DNA of 64,000 nt from Ceriagrion tenellum. Lineage: Eukaryota > Arthropoda > Insecta > Odonata > Coenagrionidae. Of this stretch, positions 49,010 through 60,090 are shown one piece after another; position 1 is the stretch's first letter, and each line of letters opens with the position of its first letter. The notes beneath the pieces were generated by a model. It ran no database searches and was not told the DNA's origin. It worked only from the letters and a program-made list of their open reading frames with translations. Both the position numbers and the translations under genes were made by a program. Location of the stretch: NCBI GenBank assembly GCA_963169105.1, contig OY720639.1, positions 125,261,117 to 125,325,116 on the forward strand, read 5' to 3'.

Positions 49010-49203
49010 AAGGCGTGCTTACACAATGTATGTACCAACGCTAGTACGTGACTGGACAGATGCGTGGACAAACGCTCATAATGAGAACGGGGGAAATTTA
49101 ATGGTCACGCGTCCACGTATTTGCTCAATTTTGCGTGTTTACATGATATAAGTTTAATGGCAAATGTGATCACGCATCTGCTTGCTCGAGTGCAAACGCC
49201 CCT
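49010..49203. mobile_element. MITE-like element with imperfect TIRs
   Basis: The block begins AAGGCGTGCTTACAC and ends, read on the opposite strand, AGGGGCGTTTGCACTC, an imperfect inverted pair. Inside, CAGATGCGTG (about 49057-49066) recurs inverted near 49170-49180. A GCGTGTTTACATGATATAAG segment near 49133 is a direct echo of the left end. The 194 bp is short, non-coding and richer in CpG than its flanks. No target-site duplication is clear, so it may be a decayed or nested copy. Confidence 0.4.
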
Positions 49204-49209
49204 AAAATC

Positions 49210-50740
49210 GTAAGGAGATTTTTAACTTTCAAATATTAGTTTCTTAAACTCTGCAATTTTCGTTAGACCATCAAACCCCTTGCTTCTGAAAATATTGGTC
49301 TCTCTTTCTCTTTTTTATAATCTTGCTTTTATTCCTTTTTATTTCAACATACCATGTAGTGTATTGTTATAAATTTGCATTCATTCATAGAAAGTGGAAT
49401 TTGTTTGCAAACGATACCTGGAAACTACCTTCGCTATATAATGGTTTTAATTTATTCTATGAACCTAACTAATGATTCAATACATTTTGATACTTGTATT
49501 TAATATGTTTTGAAGAGTAATTTAAATATTTCCCGTCTGATATCAATTGCTGCAACTGTCAAAGCGAGGTAACTCCGATCATTTCTAAGAGATATTTGCA
49601 CCCATGAGCGTAAATTATGCTGAAACATTGCCATGTCCCTGCCAAATCAGACGAAGTTTCCTCATTGCTTTAAATTCTCCCGCAGACTTAAAACTTTACC
49701 CTCCGTCGTCGTTAGGCAACTCTGTTGGGCCTTATCCATTATTCCCGCCGTGAATCAACTTCGTAAACTTGGCAGCGTATGATAAATTAACACCCTTCAA
49801 GGGGAATACATTTTTGAAAATCCCTGGCATACTTTTTACCTTACTTATTTCTCTCATTTATGCACCAGATTGTCAGGTCTCTAATTCCGCGAACAAGATG
49901 ATTAACCTTCATAAATAATTAAGCTTTGACTCACACAATATTGACAAGTTCAACTTAATATTACATGTAGAAACAAATTTTCAAGGAAAAAGCTATTATT
50001 GTTCAGAAAAGCTCTAAAATAAAAAAATATATTTTTGTCAATACCACCCAGTTCTGCGTTGAGATAAACTTGAAACCTCTGGGCGCTTCTTTTAGCTTAA
50101 CTAATGCTACCATTTGTGTAAACATAAATTAAAAGGATGAGACCTATTTGATATGTTTCAACAGGGATGTTAAAGTTGTAGCGTTAAGTTTTGACAAAAA
50201 CGCTCTGCCAGTTTTAGAACTCATTGAGGCTAAGTTATAGGCATTTTTAATATGCATGTTTTAACGTTTATAGATAAAATTAGTAAGCAGTTTCATATAT
50301 TTCAGGAAATGCATAAAATGTATAGTAGCACAGAATCGGTTTTGCCTAACTTCACCTGGAGTAACAAATATATGAATATGGAATTTTATACATTTGTATA
50401 TTTATATTTGTCCTAGGTCTTTGTATAGTTGAAAAGGTTGCAGATATTTACGCTCATATATGGTGCTAACTATTAAAATGGGTGTACATTTTGTGCATCT
50501 CACCAATTATGGCTATGCAAATAACATATTTTGGATGCTAATCCTTTCTTAATTCCACATGCAATTTTAGTGGTCGGCTAGTGAGGTTCAAAATTGTTTA
50601 TTTTAGTTGCCTACAGAACTTGGTCTACTTTTTAAATCACTTTACAGGACAGTAACGCCTAATTTATTAAAAATATCGTTTATACTATGCAAATTTATGA
50701 GTATTTAGTGTGAAATCATTAGTTACTTAGAAATTACTTA
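49210..50740. other. AT-rich non-coding stretch
   Basis: Nothing recognisable. Confidence 0.5.
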
Positions 50741-50745
50741 AATTC

Positions 50746-50766
50746 TTACGGCCGTATTCATAGATT
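50746..50766 (+). repeat. left terminal inverted repeat of outer element
   Basis: Perfect inverted match to 53264-53284; it contains the CGGCCG hexamer. Confidence 0.95.
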
Positions 50767-51022
50767 TCAGCTAAAAGGCGCTAGTAGGCGACTAACTTAG
50801 TCAGCTACTAAGAACAGTTAGTCGCATACTAAAAATGGTATTCATATAGCCTTTCAAGTGAGCTACTAGGAGCTACTAACCTAGTATGCTACTATCGCTA
50901 CTATCATAGCGGAGTACATAATTGTCGGAAGCGACTGCCCTAGAAACAATGAAGCAACGCTTGGCAACACTACCACTGGCTTCATTGTACGTGAATTCGT
51001 ATGGCATACGTCAATATTTCTA

Positions 51023-52365
51023 CGAGTGTCCTCCAGAATATAAGTTCCGTTTTGGTCTATCGGTCGCTAGGGGGTTTATTTTCCAAAACTAGCAACAATG
51101 CACGAAAGATTGGCACCTTCTGAATAAAATGAGAGGTGAAGGTCCGCAGTAGCCTTGAAAACACGATCACAGCAAGTCGTTGAAATGGAGCCCTCGACGT
51201 CGCGTCCCGCCACCTTGGTGCCTGTTCCGTCTCAAGTTGTTGTGTGCGGAGTGATTCAATTTCTTCATGCCCGTGGTTTCAAATCAGTTGGAATTCATCA
51301 ATAGCGTGTTTCTGCGTATAGAGAGAGTGTAATGAGTGAGTCAATGGTGAGGAGATGGGTTTGTGAATTTAAGGCTGGAAGACATTAACTTGAGGACGAA
51401 AGTGGAAGAGGCAGGCCCTCACTTGTCACGGACAAACTTGTGGCAAAAGTCAACCATGCTGTTCGTGAAGATCGCCGTTCCACCGTGGATGAACCCTATG
51501 AGTATTTCCCAGAGGTCTCACGATCCATCATTCACGAGATTGTCTCGATAAAATTCGATTTTCGAAAGTTTGTGCCCGATGTGTTCCGAGAGAGCTGACG
51601 CCCGAACACAAGTCACGAGGAATGGCTGCAGCTCGCGAATTTTTGGGCCGCTACAGAATTGAAGGGGACGCTTTCCTCAAGTCTATAGTCACTGGCGATG
51701 AGACCTGGGTGTCACACTATACCCCAGAGAGCAAAAGGCAATCCATGCAGTGGAGACACACCAAGTGCGAAAAAATTCAAAGTTGTCAAGTCCACCAGGA
51801 AGATCATGGCCTCTGTTTCCTTGGACCAAAAAGGAATTATCCTGATTGATTTTTTGTCTCAAGGAGAAATAATTAGCACCTCCCGGTATTGTGAGACCCT
51901 GAAGAAGCTTTGTCGAGCCATCCAGAACAAGAGAAGAGGAATGTTGACATCTGGTGTGTGCCTTCTCCACGACAACGCACGGCCTCACGTCGCTCGTTCC
52001 ACTGCGGAACTTTTGGATCAGTTCGGTTGGAATGTTCTGACCCATCCACCGTACAGTCCCGACTTGGCCCCTTCACACTTTCATCTATTCACCAAAATGA
52101 AGGAGGGATTAGCCGGAGAACGATTCACAAGTGACGAGGAAGTGAAAGAAGCAGTCACCCACTGGACCAAGGAGGTGGCAGGAAGCTTCTACGAGGAGGG
52201 GATATCAAACCTTATTTCTCGGTATACGAAGTACATTGAGGTCGCCGGGGATTATGTAGAAAAATAAAACATATTGTCAAGAAAATTTTCTGTAAGTTTA
52301 CATTTTTTTCACTAAAAAATCGATATATAAAAGAAAAATGGAACTTATTTTCTGTATGACCCTCG
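51023..52365 (+). mobile_element. mariner element, nested
   Basis: A 1343-bp element flanked by TA on both sides (51021-51022 and 52366-52367), the target site of mariner/Tc1 elements. The 26-bp inverted repeats start CGAGTGTCCTCCAGAATATA (51023-51048) and, on the other strand, CGAGGGTCATACAGAAAATA (52340-52365). They differ at 4 of 26 positions. Length, TIR length and a single transposase gene fit mariner. It sits inside the outer TIR element and is therefore the younger insertion. Confidence 0.97.
51185..52267 (+). pseudogene. mariner transposase, inactivated (D,D34D family)
   Basis: Reading starts at ATG 51185 after a 5' untranslated stretch of about 136 nt and ends at TAA 52265-52267. 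The N-terminal helix-turn-helix part is read in one frame through GVIQFLHARGFKSVG and the linker LEDESGRGRPS. It is interrupted by TAG at 51302-51304 and TAA at 51386-51388. A frameshift near 51563 leads into the second frame, carrying the PRELTPEH motif and VTGDETW with the first catalytic Asp (51697-51699). A second frameshift near 51758 leads into the third frame, with HDNARPHVA holding the second Asp (51971-51973). The final motif reads YSPDLAPSHFHLF. The third catalytic Asp, exactly 34 residues after the second, is His (CAC, 52076-52078), a one-base change from GAC. The total span is near the usual 345 or so residues. Stops, shifts and the His each predict a dead enzyme. The 189-codon uninterrupted C-terminal frame (51698-52267) should not be taken as a working protein. 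Confidence 0.95.
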
Positions 52366-53263
52366 TACAATTAGGCCATCGTTAAATACTCTAATTTCCC
52401 CATATTTTAGCATTATCATCATAATTCCGACAAATCTTCCATAAAATTTGATTGTTATTGTACAGAAAACTCTGGAATACATGCTAGTCATAAAGTTTGT
52501 TTTGCCACACATAGTAATACACCACAAACTTGCTCAGATCGTTTACAAAATCATTTGGACACACTGAAGCTTCACCACATCTAAATTGAACTAACGCCAT
52601 CCAATCGCACCAAATTAAGGTATCAGTTATATTCAAACAAAAACAGGACTTTCTTGAGGTATCCACCATTCCATCAATATAAAAACACTCAAAATAGAAA
52701 ATGTTTGCCTTTAGTTAATGGATTATAACGTATTTACATAGAAAATGTAACAGTACTCACATTCACACACTAACCATCATTTTATAAAGCTGTGAGGCGT
52801 AGTACTGATGAAGACGAGATGATAGCCACCTTACGACGCTCGAAACCTCAGTAATCATCTCACAAACTCTTCTTTTTTCGTTGAATAAAACACTCATGAA
52901 GCACTACGGAGTACCACAACACGGTGCCGTAGACTAAGAACAAATAATAAATATGCTCAGTTTGATCCAGCAACAGTACTACAAGTCTCATTCACCAGCC
53001 TTGAGAAAAGCAACTCTACCAGTATCTTTGGCATTTTCACCTAAAATCTCCGTTATGGCATCAGGTTATCACCCGAGATGAGACAATTGTGACAGACCGC
53101 CGTATTTAGTAGCGCCTCAAAACAAGGCGAGAGAGTGTTTGAGAATCAGCTACTAAAATAGTGGCTCACTTGGCTCTGTTGAGCTTAGTAGCAGTCTATG
53201 AATACGATTTTGTTAGTTGGCGGCTAGTTTGTGCGCTATTAAGCCGATAATAGCTCACAAAGG

Positions 53264-53284
53264 AATCTATGAATACGGCCGTAA
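53264..53284 (-). repeat. right terminal inverted repeat of outer element
   Basis: Perfect inverted match to 50746-50766. Confidence 0.95.
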
Positions 53285-53289
53285 CTGTA

Positions 53290-55070
53290 AAAAGGTACAT
53301 CTGTGGATTAAATAATGCCTATAACCACAAATTTTTATTTGTTTTCCGGAATATTAAAAGCGCTAAGCTTTTTTGTGAGCAGCTGAAAGGATTTTGGACA
53401 GATCAGTCCAATTACGAGAGTAACAATACAGGAAAATGACTCCTTCGTGGAAGTGAGGGGCGCCGTAGGTGACGGTTCATCTCCCGGGATTAATCGCGTA
53501 GTTGAGTATTTATCGCCATAATTTTTACTTTTTACTGAATCGACTAAAAACATGTGTCTACTTGTCAAATGTCAGGGCCTTATTTCATCGTGAAGTAGGT
53601 TGAATTTCAAGTTGAGTATTTGACCCAGAGAAACCATAGGAAAACCTTTATTAAGTGCGTAGTGAAATAAATTTCCATCAGAATTTTTATTGATTGTTAT
53701 ATTACCTCCGAAAATGAGTCCTTGGACAATAATTCAATAATCAACTTCATTAGGAAGTAGTCTAATTACTAGATATTACCCAGACAAATAGATGACATAG
53801 CATGAAACTTTTTTTAAAAAATTAATGATTTTTTATTCCTAATCGTTGGATTTCGTCGCATTATACACATTCAATTTTCTCTAGGGCAAAGAAAAATTTG
53901 GACCTAATTTGGCATAAGGGCAATTCACTAATATAATCAATGTTGTTACTATTAAATTTATTGAATAATTCCGTAAGCTAATTTATTTTTCCTTATATTA
54001 CTCCTATTTGTTCAATTTACGGGTAATTCTACATCTTAATATACTCCAAAAAGAAAATTAAATGCCACGTTTCTTTTTCAAAGTTCAATCGCTGTCATAT
54101 ATATAAATTGCTCCGGTGAGATTTTCAACCACCCAAGTGTGTTACATTTCCAGTCAATGTAGGTTTGGTAATTGAATCTTATTTGTCGTTTAATTAATCA
54201 CGACGGGTACAAAACTTTTGAGGAACAAATGTTTTATTGCATTCATCACCAATGGCAGCGGTAAACATTTCATAGATTGGCTGGATGTTGCTCTCCACAC
54301 CACTCCTTATCTGCCTACTGCTACATTCCTACATAATGTTTCATTTTGAAGTTCCTCATAATTTGTCTGATTCTCGTAATTTCTTAAAACATTTTGTTTT
54401 AATTAAGCATTAATATGCAAAATATCTCCAGTAAATTTCTCTCTTCTTGTACTTTGTTATTAAAATTCTTTTCTCCCTAACTCTTTATGGGATTTTAAAT
54501 TCTCTCATAGGCTTTGGTTTTGAAACTAATCATTTAATGACTCATTGAAATCAATGACATTTACTCATTTACGAATCCTGATTTTCATAATATACCTTGA
54601 TATTAAAATACAGCCTTAGGATAATGATGCATTTGCCTTGCCATCATACGGATAAAGAATTGGAGTCCACAACTCACACACAAACCAAAGTATACCAAAA
54701 CTCGCCAAATCTACGTACTCGCCACATCTAAGGAAAACAATTATCGACACAGTCTTTGGGGCGGATGTTTACCGGCTAAGAGTTGTGCAAAGCAATCGCT
54801 TTTATTGTACTAGTTGAGATATTAGACAAAAAAACTCCCCTATGTCCTTGAACCTTTTGCCTCCTTCCATGACTTGATGTTGTCCACAAGATTTTTATCA
54901 TTAGACCCATCTTCCATTGACTCCGAAAAGAAAAAAAATGGCTCATGGATATTTGATAATGTTGCAAATAGGAATTTATTTTGATAATATTTAAAAATTT
55001 AAATTTGAATAATTTTTCATGAAAACTGAAAACTTATTTTTGGCATAACTTTTCAACTATGAATTTGTTT
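53290..55070. other. AT-rich non-coding stretch
   Basis: Nothing recognisable. Confidence 0.5.
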
Positions 55071-55077
55071 TATAGAG

Positions 55078-55200
55078 TAATGGTCTGAGAAGCCCCAGGC
55101 AGAAAATCAACTAATAGGGGTTTGATTCTGTGACGTGGAACTTACATTTATCAATGAAGGTTCAGCAGACGTGGCGGCCGTTCCACTAATCTTCATTTAT
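55078..55200 (+). repeat. possible tRNA-derived SINE
   Basis: TGGTCTGAGAAG near 55081 is A-box-like, and GGTTTGATTCT near 55119 matches the B box at 9 of 11 positions, with normal spacing. A GTGGCGGCCG-containing stretch follows. No poly-A tail is evident. Confidence 0.35.
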
Positions 55201-55590
55201 TTCAACCTTGCCAATATTCTTCCTCCATCCATATTCTCCGCGCATGACATTTATTGAGACACCCATTCACTCTTTTTAAGGGCCTAATTTTCAACATTAC
55301 TTTTTGAGGTTGCCATCTAAATTATTCCTAAGGTAATTTTTTCTTTTTCATCTAGAAATCGGTCATATAATTTTTAATTTCTCTGTCATAATCTGTTGAT
55401 AATCTTTCCTATGCATTACACATTTGTTCCATTATATCAGAGTTGGTTAATATTTTCTGAATATTTGAGCAACAACGTCTCTAAAACCAATGAAATGTAT
55501 GCTATTCAATCTAAAATAAGGTGTAGTTTCATTTTCCCCAACATATCACACAGTCTCACTAATCAAAAACAAATATATTTCTTTCCCTAT
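55200..55590. other. AT-rich non-coding stretch
   Basis: Nothing recognisable. Confidence 0.5.
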
Positions 55591-56120
55591 CGTAGATCTC
55601 TTCCGTTAGGATTTATCGTCATTGCCATAAAGACCTGCCCTCCCCCGTGCGATCCTCTTCCGTGTCTCCGCATTAGCCCGGCTATAGTCTCATGACATCG
55701 TCGGCGGAACCGGTGCTCCTCTTTATGGCGGCGCGACCCACCCTCCCGTACCGGTTTCAGCTCCTCTCTCCACCGCCCATTTTCTTCCTCTCGAACATAA
55801 GCCCATCCCATCCCATTACTCCGTGAGCACACGGGTCCCTCCCACATCCCTCCCCCCCACCCCAACCGCCTCAACCTGAGCCGTCCCTTTTGTCATTTCC
55901 TCTCCCGCCCCCTTCCCTTTAAGTCACTTAGTGAACTTGCCTGTGTAGTGAATTTTCACTCCCTCCGGGGACCGCTAATTCCCTCTGCCACCCACCCCTC
56001 CCTCCGTCTTCCGTTCTTTGGCTCGTCACCTCCACCCCACCACGACCTCTTCCCTACTGCCTCCATCGTTTCCACCCCAGTCCAGCCTTCTACAATCACC
56101 CTCCCTGCTTCTTAAAGACA
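55590..56120. other. pyrimidine-rich CpG island
   Basis: One of the most strongly C/T-biased islands, with dense CCCTCCC words and CpGs. The 95-codon minus-strand ORF is Gly/Arg/Glu-rich from composition. Confidence 0.45.
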
Positions 56121-56461
56121 GGCCCTGAAGCGTGATTTTGAAATATTAAATCCATTTCAAAAATTTTTCTTGAGCGTGAAGGGAATTTGCATATCTTTTA
56201 AACCTACTCAAAGAGAACTACCAAGTATTAAATGAATATGAAGTTGTATCATCAACGTCTCATGTGTAAGAAATATTTTTTCATTTACGATAGTTGTGGT
56301 CTTGGTATGGTAGTGTATGGTCTTTTCTAAGTCAAATAATTAGTATGCTCGCTGAGGATTTGGAATAATTTCTGTCCAAAGGCGTAGTATTATTTCCATA
56401 GTGATCATTGCCTTAGAATAGTCATTTTTGATAATAAGTCGAACACTTTTTTAGGAAGTTA

Positions 56462-56637
56462 TTTGAAAGAAATTCGTTCAAATATGTCATGGAAAGCAAC
56501 CAAAACGACGAAATTTCTCATTCTGAACTTCGCCCACTCGTGTAGATCTTAATGCTGAGAAACAATGGCGTGCTTTCAATTGAGAGAGCTTGACTAAAGC
56601 TATGGATATCATAGGATTGCAAAAGTTATTCTGAACA
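56462..56637 (+). repeat. inverted repeat, left arm
   Basis: About 175 bp that match 57205-57380 in inverse orientation at roughly 75-80% by eye. The match includes 26 identical bases (56499-56524 against 57315-57340) containing AAACGACGAAATTTCTCATT. Confidence 0.88.
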
Positions 56638-56639
56638 GT

Positions 56640-57200
56640 TTTTCCCTAAGGTCGTTCAAATTGAAGAAAATATAGATCCGAATGGTGCTGAGGTTCTAAG
56701 TTGAGTAAATTATGGTTAATCTTTTTTTTGTTACTCCAACCAATAGCGAAGAATTCTGGTCAAAACATTAGTCCTCGATATTTTTTCTAAGCAATGATTT
56801 TATAGAAATAGTTTTTTCTACCATTTCTTCATCAGAGTCGTGATGCTACATTTCCTACGCAACCTCTCGCAGCATCCTTCATAGCCCCCATCTAGCCTGC
56901 AATCGTCACTTCCTTCCTACATTACATATTGTCCTAACTTAATCACATCTACTATCATCCGAACATCCTTGGCATTCCCTGCCGTTAACTGTATGGTTCT
57001 TTGTACTAAGTGTTCCCGATCTTTATGAGATGTGTAGTCGTATTCTTTTGCAAGTTAGATCAGAAGAAATATGGATGCAACACCATCACACTTGGATCAT
57101 ATCCTCATTGCCACCCACTTTCAAAAGAGGCATTTTTAAGTAGCTCTGTCAATGTTGGTTAATTAAATTGGATAATTTTTGTCATTTCATTATAAACGTT
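56640..57200. other. spacer between inverted arms
   Basis: About 560 bp, AT-rich with a GC-richer centre at 56820-57000. No ORF or recognised protein. Confidence 0.5.
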
Positions 57201-57204
57201 TAAT

Positions 57205-57380
57205 TCAGCATAACTTAAAAAATCCTATTTCATTTATAGCTTTAGTCCAGCTGTCTCAATTTAAAGCATGCCATTGATTCCCACTATGAAGATCTACACG
57301 AATGTGCGAAATTTAGAATGAGAAATTTCGTCGTTTTGGTTCTTTTTCATGACACATATTCGAACAAATTTCATTCAAAT
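57205..57380 (-). repeat. inverted repeat, right arm
   Basis: Counterpart of 56462-56637. The pair could be two copies of one dispersed repeat or the long inverted ends of a foldback-type element. Confidence 0.88.
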
Positions 57381-57384
57381 GCTT

Positions 57385-59700
57385 GCAAGGTATGAGGACG
57401 CTTTGGTTGTAAACAAAATTTTAGTTTTTTGTAAGCTAAAATGTAGTTTTGGTTGTTGGAAAATGGAGTCATCTTGGCTTGAATGTTGGTGCAGGAGTTT
57501 TCAAATGTTAATTCTGATTTTTAATTCCCCACTTCTGCATAGATCTCTCTCTTATTCTCTGCATATAACTATCACTCTTTGTTATTTTCAGTGTGACATT
57601 TCCCCATTCATATGGCTAGGTCCAGTGGTTACCCTTGTTCTATATTCATTGTTTTGCGGTAGACGGGATGATTTTTCAATAAAATGACTAGGCTTGTGTT
57701 AAGGTTAGATAATTCCAATAGTTCTACAAGAATTTTTATTACGGTAACAATAGTTTTATAAATGACCTCTTGTTTTATCACTTAATCACTGAGGATTTCA
57801 CTTTCAATCCAATGCTGTGATGTGAGGCATTAAACAAGAATGGGGAGTTCAACAGCAAACGGAAAATTTGTACGTATGCATGTCGATGTAACATTGGATG
57901 TATATTTCATTGGTAGGTATTGGAGTAGTATCTTCATAATTCCATTATAACTCGTAGTCAGCAGTGCTTGCGTTTTGCTATAATGGCTCTATTGGTTTCA
58001 TGGCCACCATTTACATCATTCATCTCGACGAATTTACAAAAACAGATTGGATGAATTGGATGAGCATTTTTTAATTTTGAAATAGCCCTCAATTTTCAAT
58101 TAATACGAAGAAATAAATCATATACACCATCAAATCAATGTGTGGATATGCCTTCGTTACGAAAATGAACCAAAAGTAATAGAAATATCCATATTGAGTT
58201 GTTGTTTCATCCCATTTGAGCAATAGGTTGCCATTATAATTGGCAACAGTTTCATTTTCATTAAACCAAAATGCCTGATAAAAGGTAATTATGGACAGAG
58301 AATGTCAATAAAACAAATGAACATTGGAAAGATGAATAAATACATGCCATAAAAGCTATATCATTAGCTTAAAACATAAATGGAGGTGGAAATGTGAATT
58401 GAATAAAAATTATGAGTGTTCTCAATGAATTTGGCTGGTGAGCTTGTATATATAATGGAACGATTCAATAGGTGGATGAGATTTTCTTTTGTATTTCTTC
58501 AGCTCATGAAAATCAATTCACAAACAGTATAATAGTCCAAACCATTCCTTTTGAAAAAAAGTTCTTATTACTTACGGTCGAAATCGTTTTTTTTTGTTTC
58601 AGTCCCTCAATTAATATTTGGCCATTATGTTTCTAATTTTCTTTGAGCTCTCATTTGCCGTTTATCTACTTCAATATTTGCTTACTATTTCACTAGGGAT
58701 AGCATTTGTTTACATATTCGGCAGTCAAGTTTTAGGTCATGAGCTCATTTTAGCAGATACAATAATATGCATTCTGAATGAAAATGTGGATAACCAGCGT
58801 AAAAATTCCGAGCAAAAACTAGAATTCGTTTAGTCATTTACAATCAAGCTTTTGTAAAATAGGTCATATAAAATTTTTATTCTCCTGAGGGACTTCTAAA
58901 TAATTCTTTATTTATATATCTATGTGTTGTGCTTGTGCATATTCCAATGAGATCTACCGGCTGGCGGCTCAACAATTAACGTATGAGTCAGTTGGATGAT
59001 ATTTTTTTTCGCGGACGCTCCTGTAATCCCATATTTATGGTTAGTATATTTTGTCTATCTTTTCTAGGACGTCACATCTGGTCCATTGCTTTTGGATCAT
59101 GTATCTTAACAGGCACATACCATTTGCAGGTGTAGTAATTGCTACTAAATATGAGTGATGAAATATTGAACTATCAACCTCTAGGATGTATTTTACCTTG
59201 AACCATTCATTTGTTCATAAGGTGGTGTATGATGCTTTTTCATCCATAGTGCTTAGCTTAGAATCCCAGTATGGGTGGATAATTAGGACCAAAAAGGAAA
59301 ACGTAGCTAAAGTGAAACCCTGTCTCATTTTTGGATGCCACTCAAAAATGGCATTGAGATTCGTACCACTGCCATATAGAATACCAAACTACCCCTTATG
59401 AATTTTATCGAGACAACTATGGCTTAAATCGTCGTCGGCCTTCTATCTAACTTTCCTCTATTCTGTCACCCACGTACTCACCTTTTTTGTAGGAATGAAC
59501 GGTATTCAATATAGTCAGCTTCCACTCATCATTGTTGATATCTTCTTTTACTCAAGATCATGCCACGAATTGATCTTAGTCCTCATTTGTGTGCAACTCT
59601 CCCTTTTCATCCCCTAACTTCAATCTTTATTCATTTAGCTCTATTCTATTTCCACGCCTGATGAGCTATCAGGCCCCACCAAAAGTCATATAATGACTTT
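57385..59700. other. AT-rich non-coding stretch
   Basis: Nothing recognisable. A 112-codon ORF overlapping the start (57349-57687) is a chance frame beginning within the repeat arm. Confidence 0.5.
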
Positions 59701-60090
59701 GTGTGCACTGTGTATTAGTCGACCCTCAATCTTCAATACAAATCTTGCAGTGCATTAAAATTCTCCTCACTCTGTCCCCTGTATTGTCCCTCCAATTACG
59801 ACCTCTTCAACGATTTGAATACTCGCTTCCTCCATTCCCGGGATACCTTCTCCGACCTGCTGTCATTTCCCATCATGAATCCCCTTTTCTGATACCTACA
59901 TCCTCCTCGCAACATGCTCTCTCGTCTCGCGAATGGCTTTTCCTTCATCGTGGCGTTGCCACCCCACTCCAACCCTGTCACATCCCTGTGTAACCGCCTC
60001 GTAGAATCCCAGCATACCAAGGTACAATTTCGAGCCACCGTGGCTCAGAAACCGAGGCCGAGAACTGTTCAAACAGCGCACAGTATGGAA
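59700..60090. other. pyrimidine-rich island
   Basis: C/T-rich plus strand. ORFs on both strands (60-96 codons) overlap each other and have no recognisable motif. Confidence 0.4.

Larger units (their letters stand above)
50746..53284. mobile_element. TIR DNA transposon, non-autonomous, interrupted by mariner
   Basis: The ends are perfect 21-bp inverted repeats: TTACGGCCGTATTCATAGAT plus T at 50746-50766 and its reverse complement at 53264-53284. Each end also has a subterminal copy of GTATTCATA in the same orientation as the terminus: 50838-50846 on the left, and 53197-53205 on the right, inverted. CTACTA or AGCTACTA words cluster in both flanks, as for transposase-binding subterminal repeats. 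Removing the nested mariner and one TA leaves about 1.19 kb. No ORF with a recognisable transposase lies in the remaining outer parts, so this copy looks non-autonomous. The target duplication is unclear; the only direct match is the TA that would lie inside the terminal TTAC/GTAA. Superfamily is not assignable from what I can see. Confidence 0.85.

Noticed and set aside
51363..51551. 62-codon ORF inside the mariner
   Set aside because: Wrong frame; the frame containing LEDESGRGRPS is the transposase.
51698..52267. 189-codon frame as an intact transposase gene
   Set aside because: It is only the C-terminal part of a mariner transposase; the rest lies in two other frames with stops, and the third catalytic residue is lost.
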